Shown: piece after piece, positions 62,224 to 64,000 of the stretch
Position numbering within the stretch: position 1 is the stretch's first letter
Layout: each line of letters starts with the position of its first letter
NCBI RefSeq assembly: GCF_000224085.1
Contig: NC_015945.1
Span: forward strand, 1,251,501 to 1,315,500
DNA from: Allomuricauda ruestringensis DSM 13258
Lineage (GTDB): Bacteria; Bacteroidota; Bacteroidia; Flavobacteriales; Flavobacteriaceae
Direction: 5' to 3'
Length of the DNA: 64,000 nucleotides
The notes under the pieces: generated by a model
What the model was told of the DNA's origin: nothing
The model's database searches: none
Seen by the model: only the letters and a program-made list of their open reading frames with translations
Made by a program: the position numbers and the translations under genes

Positions 62224-63474
62224 CTACCCTATTTTTTTGAATAACACACATGCATTGTGTCCTCCAAAGCCAAATGTATTGCTCATGGCAACCTTTACCT
62301 CTCGTTCTTGGGCCTTGTTCAAGGTCAAGTTGAGCGAAGGGTCTATTTGATCATCCACAACACTATGGTTAATGGTAGGTGGAACCAAATTATTTTCCAT
62401 TGCCAAAATAGATGCAATGGCCTCAATGGCTCCTGCTGCACCCAACAAATGTCCGGTCATGGACTTGGTGGAGTTGATATTGATCTCTTTGGCATGGTCT
62501 CCAAACACTTTGGATATAGCTTTTAATTCGGCTACATCCCCAAGGGGTGTAGAAGTTCCGTGTGTATTGATGGCGTCTACATCCTCTGGTTTCATTCCTG
62601 CGTTCATCAAGCAGTTTTCCATCACTTTTACTACTCCTATACCTTCTGGATGTGGTGCGGTCATGTGGTAAGCATCGCTGGAGAGTCCCCCACCCAATAC
62701 TTCTGCATATATTTTAGCTCCTCTAGCTTTGGCGTGCTCATACTCTTCCAGTATAAGCGCTCCTCCGCCTTCTCCCAATACAAATCCGTCGCGCGTAGCG
62801 TCGAATGGTCTGGAAGCGGATTCGGGGCTTTCGTTTCTAGTGGAAAGTGCGTGCATGGCGTTAAACCCGCCCATACCTGCAATGGTCACGGCAGCTTCAC
62901 TACCGCCAGTAACAATAACATCGCAATGTCCCAACCTAATGTAGTTAAGTGCATCGATCATGGCATTGGCCGAGGATGCACAGGCAGAAACCGTGGTATA
63001 GTTAGGCCCCATAAATCCATGTTTAATGGAAATGTTGCCTGGCGCAATATCCGCAATCATTTTTGGGATAAAGAATGGATTGAAACGTGGTGTACCATCG
63101 CCATTGGCGTAGTTGATCACCTCATTTTGAAAAGTTTCCAATCCTCCTATTCCCGCACCCCATACAACGCCTACCCTAAACTTGTCCACAACGTTCAAGT
63201 CGATTCCAGAATCCGCTATGGCCTCATCTGAGGACACCAAGGCATATTGGGCAAACCTGTCCAGTTTCCTGGCTTCCTTCCTATCAAAATAATCTGAAGG
63301 ATCATACCCTTTAAGCTCGCAAGCAAACTTTGTTTTAAATTTTTCGGTATCGAAATAAGTAATGGGGGCAGAACCGCTCTTACCGGTCCGTAGTCCTTCC
63401 CAATAAGCTTCCAAATTGTTACCTATGGGCGTTAACGCTCCCATTCCGGTAACCACAACTCGCTTTAACTGCAT
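62224..63474 (-). CDS. fabF: 3-oxoacyl-ACP synthase II
   Basis: A 416-residue condensing enzyme of fatty acid synthesis, which elongates acyl-ACP with malonyl-ACP. Start at ATG 63474 (MQLKRVVVTGMG). The triad is visible: Cys in TVSACASSANAM near 165, His in NTHGTSTPLGD near 305 and His in KSMTGHLLGAAGA near 342. It follows acpP by about 100 bp and precedes rnc. Confidence 0.97.
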   Translation of the reverse strand: MQLKRVVVTGMGALTPIGNNLEAYWEGLRTGKSGSAPITYFDTEKFKTKFACELKGYDPSDYFDRKEARKLDRFAQYALVSSDEAIADSGIDLNVVDKFRVGVVWGAGIGGLETFQNEVINYANGDGTPRFNPFFIPKMIADIAPGNISIKHGFMGPNYTTVSACASSANAMIDALNYIRLGHCDVIVTGGSEAAVTIAGMGGFNAMHALSTRNESPESASRPFDATRDGFVLGEGGGALILEEYEHAKARGAKIYAEVLGGGLSSDAYHMTAPHPEGIGVVKVMENCLMNAGMKPEDVDAINTHGTSTPLGDVAELKAISKVFGDHAKEININSTKSMTGHLLGAAGAIEAIASILAMENNLVPPTINHSVVDDQIDPSLNLTLNKAQEREVKVAMSNTFGFGGHNACVLFKKIG

Positions 63475-63576
63475 TGAACTATTTTTTTTACCCTTTAGAC
63501 CTAAATTATAAAAAAAATTATCCATGTGATAACCACCACATGGATAATTTATAATCTTTAGCGATATATCATTTAA

Positions 63577-63810
63577 TTACTTAGCTTCTTCGATGTAGCT
63601 AATGGCCTGACCAACAGTGGCAATATTCTCTGCTTGGTCATCTGGTATTTGAATATCAAATTCTTTCTCAAACTCCATGATAAGTTCAACAGTGTCCAAG
63701 GAATCCGCTCCTAAGTCGTTGGTAAAGCTAGCTTCTGCAACTACTTCATTTTCATCTACACCTAGTTTATCAACGATGATAGCCTTTACTCTTGATGCAA
63801 TGTCTGACAT
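63577..63810 (-). CDS. acpP: Acyl carrier protein
   Basis: A 77-residue acidic carrier protein. Ser37 in [16 protein letters not shown] is the 4'-phosphopantetheine site. Four-helix fold, full length. It leads the operon with fabF and rnc, and lies divergent from purN. Confidence 0.98.
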   Translation of the reverse strand: MSDIASRVKAIIVDKLGVDENEVVAEASFTNDLGADSLDTVELIMEFEKEFDIQIPDDQAENIATVGQAISYIEEAK

Positions 63811-63843
63811 AATTATTGTGGTTTTAAAAATTTAAATCGTTGG

Positions 63844-63851
63844 CAAAAATA
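63844..63851 (-). promoter_or_regulatory. -7 box of the acpP operon
   Basis: On the minus strand TATTTTTG matches TAnnTTTG exactly, 33 bp before the acpP start codon. No good -33 TTG is seen at the usual distance. Confidence 0.45.
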
Positions 63852-63972
63852 TAAAACTTTGGATTAAATACACCATTTGTCGATAAAATGTGCTCCAAAT
63901 TAAACATCTTAAATTGCTGTACCTTACTTTAGCCGACGTAATTTAGTCCAAAATCACATGAATTCCTAACGA

Positions 63973-64000
63973 ATGAAACGAATTGTAATCTTTGCATCGG
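63973..64000 (+). CDS. purN: Phosphoribosylglycinamide formyltransferase, N-terminus (partial)
   Basis: The last 28 bases encode MKRIVIFAS, which fits the first strand of PurN (Rossmann-like, leading into the GSG motif). In flavobacteria purN is commonly divergent from acpP. Only nine codons are visible, so the call relies on context. Confidence 0.6.

Noticed and set aside
62560..63231. A 223-codon plus-strand frame
   Set aside because: It lies fully antisense to fabF, whose catalytic motifs are intact; composition is that of a shadow frame.
1..64000. tRNA, rRNA or riboswitch genes in the intergenic gaps
   Set aside because: I looked through the gaps longer than 100 bases and saw no cloverleaf with TTCGANNC arm, rRNA segment or known riboswitch core; a covariance search could still find something.

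Overview
The window comes from a member of the Bacteroidota, most likely the family Flavobacteriaceae. The evidence is a complete moxR/DUF58/BatA-BatE operon, four GLPGLI-family proteins, a CarboxypepD_reg-type TonB-dependent receptor, many short lipoprotein signals, -7 boxes of the TAnnTTTG type, and the divergent purN / acpP-fabF-rnc-IPExxxVDY-pyk order. I cannot name the genus. I see no rRNA, tRNA, CRISPR array, prophage or complete insertion sequence.

Layout. 1-7.4 kb: end of a nitronate monooxygenase, YheT-like hydrolase, lipoprotein cytochrome c, a META-domain lipoprotein operon with a DinB-fold protein, and gpsA. 7.4-15.3 kb: an accessory minus-strand island with an outer-membrane barrel, a TonB-dependent receptor, four GLPGLI proteins and three tiny secreted Cys-containing proteins. 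15.4-28.3 kb: glpD, cvpA, a CAP lipoprotein, 3-hydroxyanthranilate dioxygenase with an ALDH7 dehydrogenase, acyl-ACP desaturase, a phosphatase, a sugar kinase and small oxidoreductases. 28.4-37.5 kb: the Bat operon. 37.5-42.1 kb: SulP / beta-carbonic anhydrase / SulP. 42.1-44.3 kb: a CREST-like membrane protein, pheS and a small protein. 44.3-51.2 kb: an RND efflux operon with a regulator at each end. 51.3-58.8 kb: M20 amidase, a decayed HigBA-type toxin-antitoxin pair, lysoplasmalogenase, CYTH, dinB and an M16 protease. 58.8-64 kb: TetR, pyk, IPExxxVDY, rnc, fabF, acpP and the first codons of purN.

The most unusual region is 10.7-15.3 kb. The same module occurs three times on the minus strand: a conserved leader of about 115-135 bp, then a gene for a 65-75 residue exported protein with a Cys pair, then a hairpin, then one or two GLPGLI genes. 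Each leader carries three 9-bp half-sites exactly 21 bp apart, the spacing used by LytTR-type response regulators, upstream of a TATATTTT box. The module closest to the receptor has an amber codon in the signal peptide of its small protein. I know of no description of this arrangement. A plausible reading is a co-regulated family of exported small proteins with dedicated GLPGLI partners and an outer-membrane receptor.

Other points of note are a RelE/HigB toxin gene broken by one TAA codon beside an intact antitoxin, a TTG-started receptor and a probable TTG-started TetR gene, an inverted-repeat element after dinB, and a ceramidase-like (CREST) membrane protein overlapping pheS.
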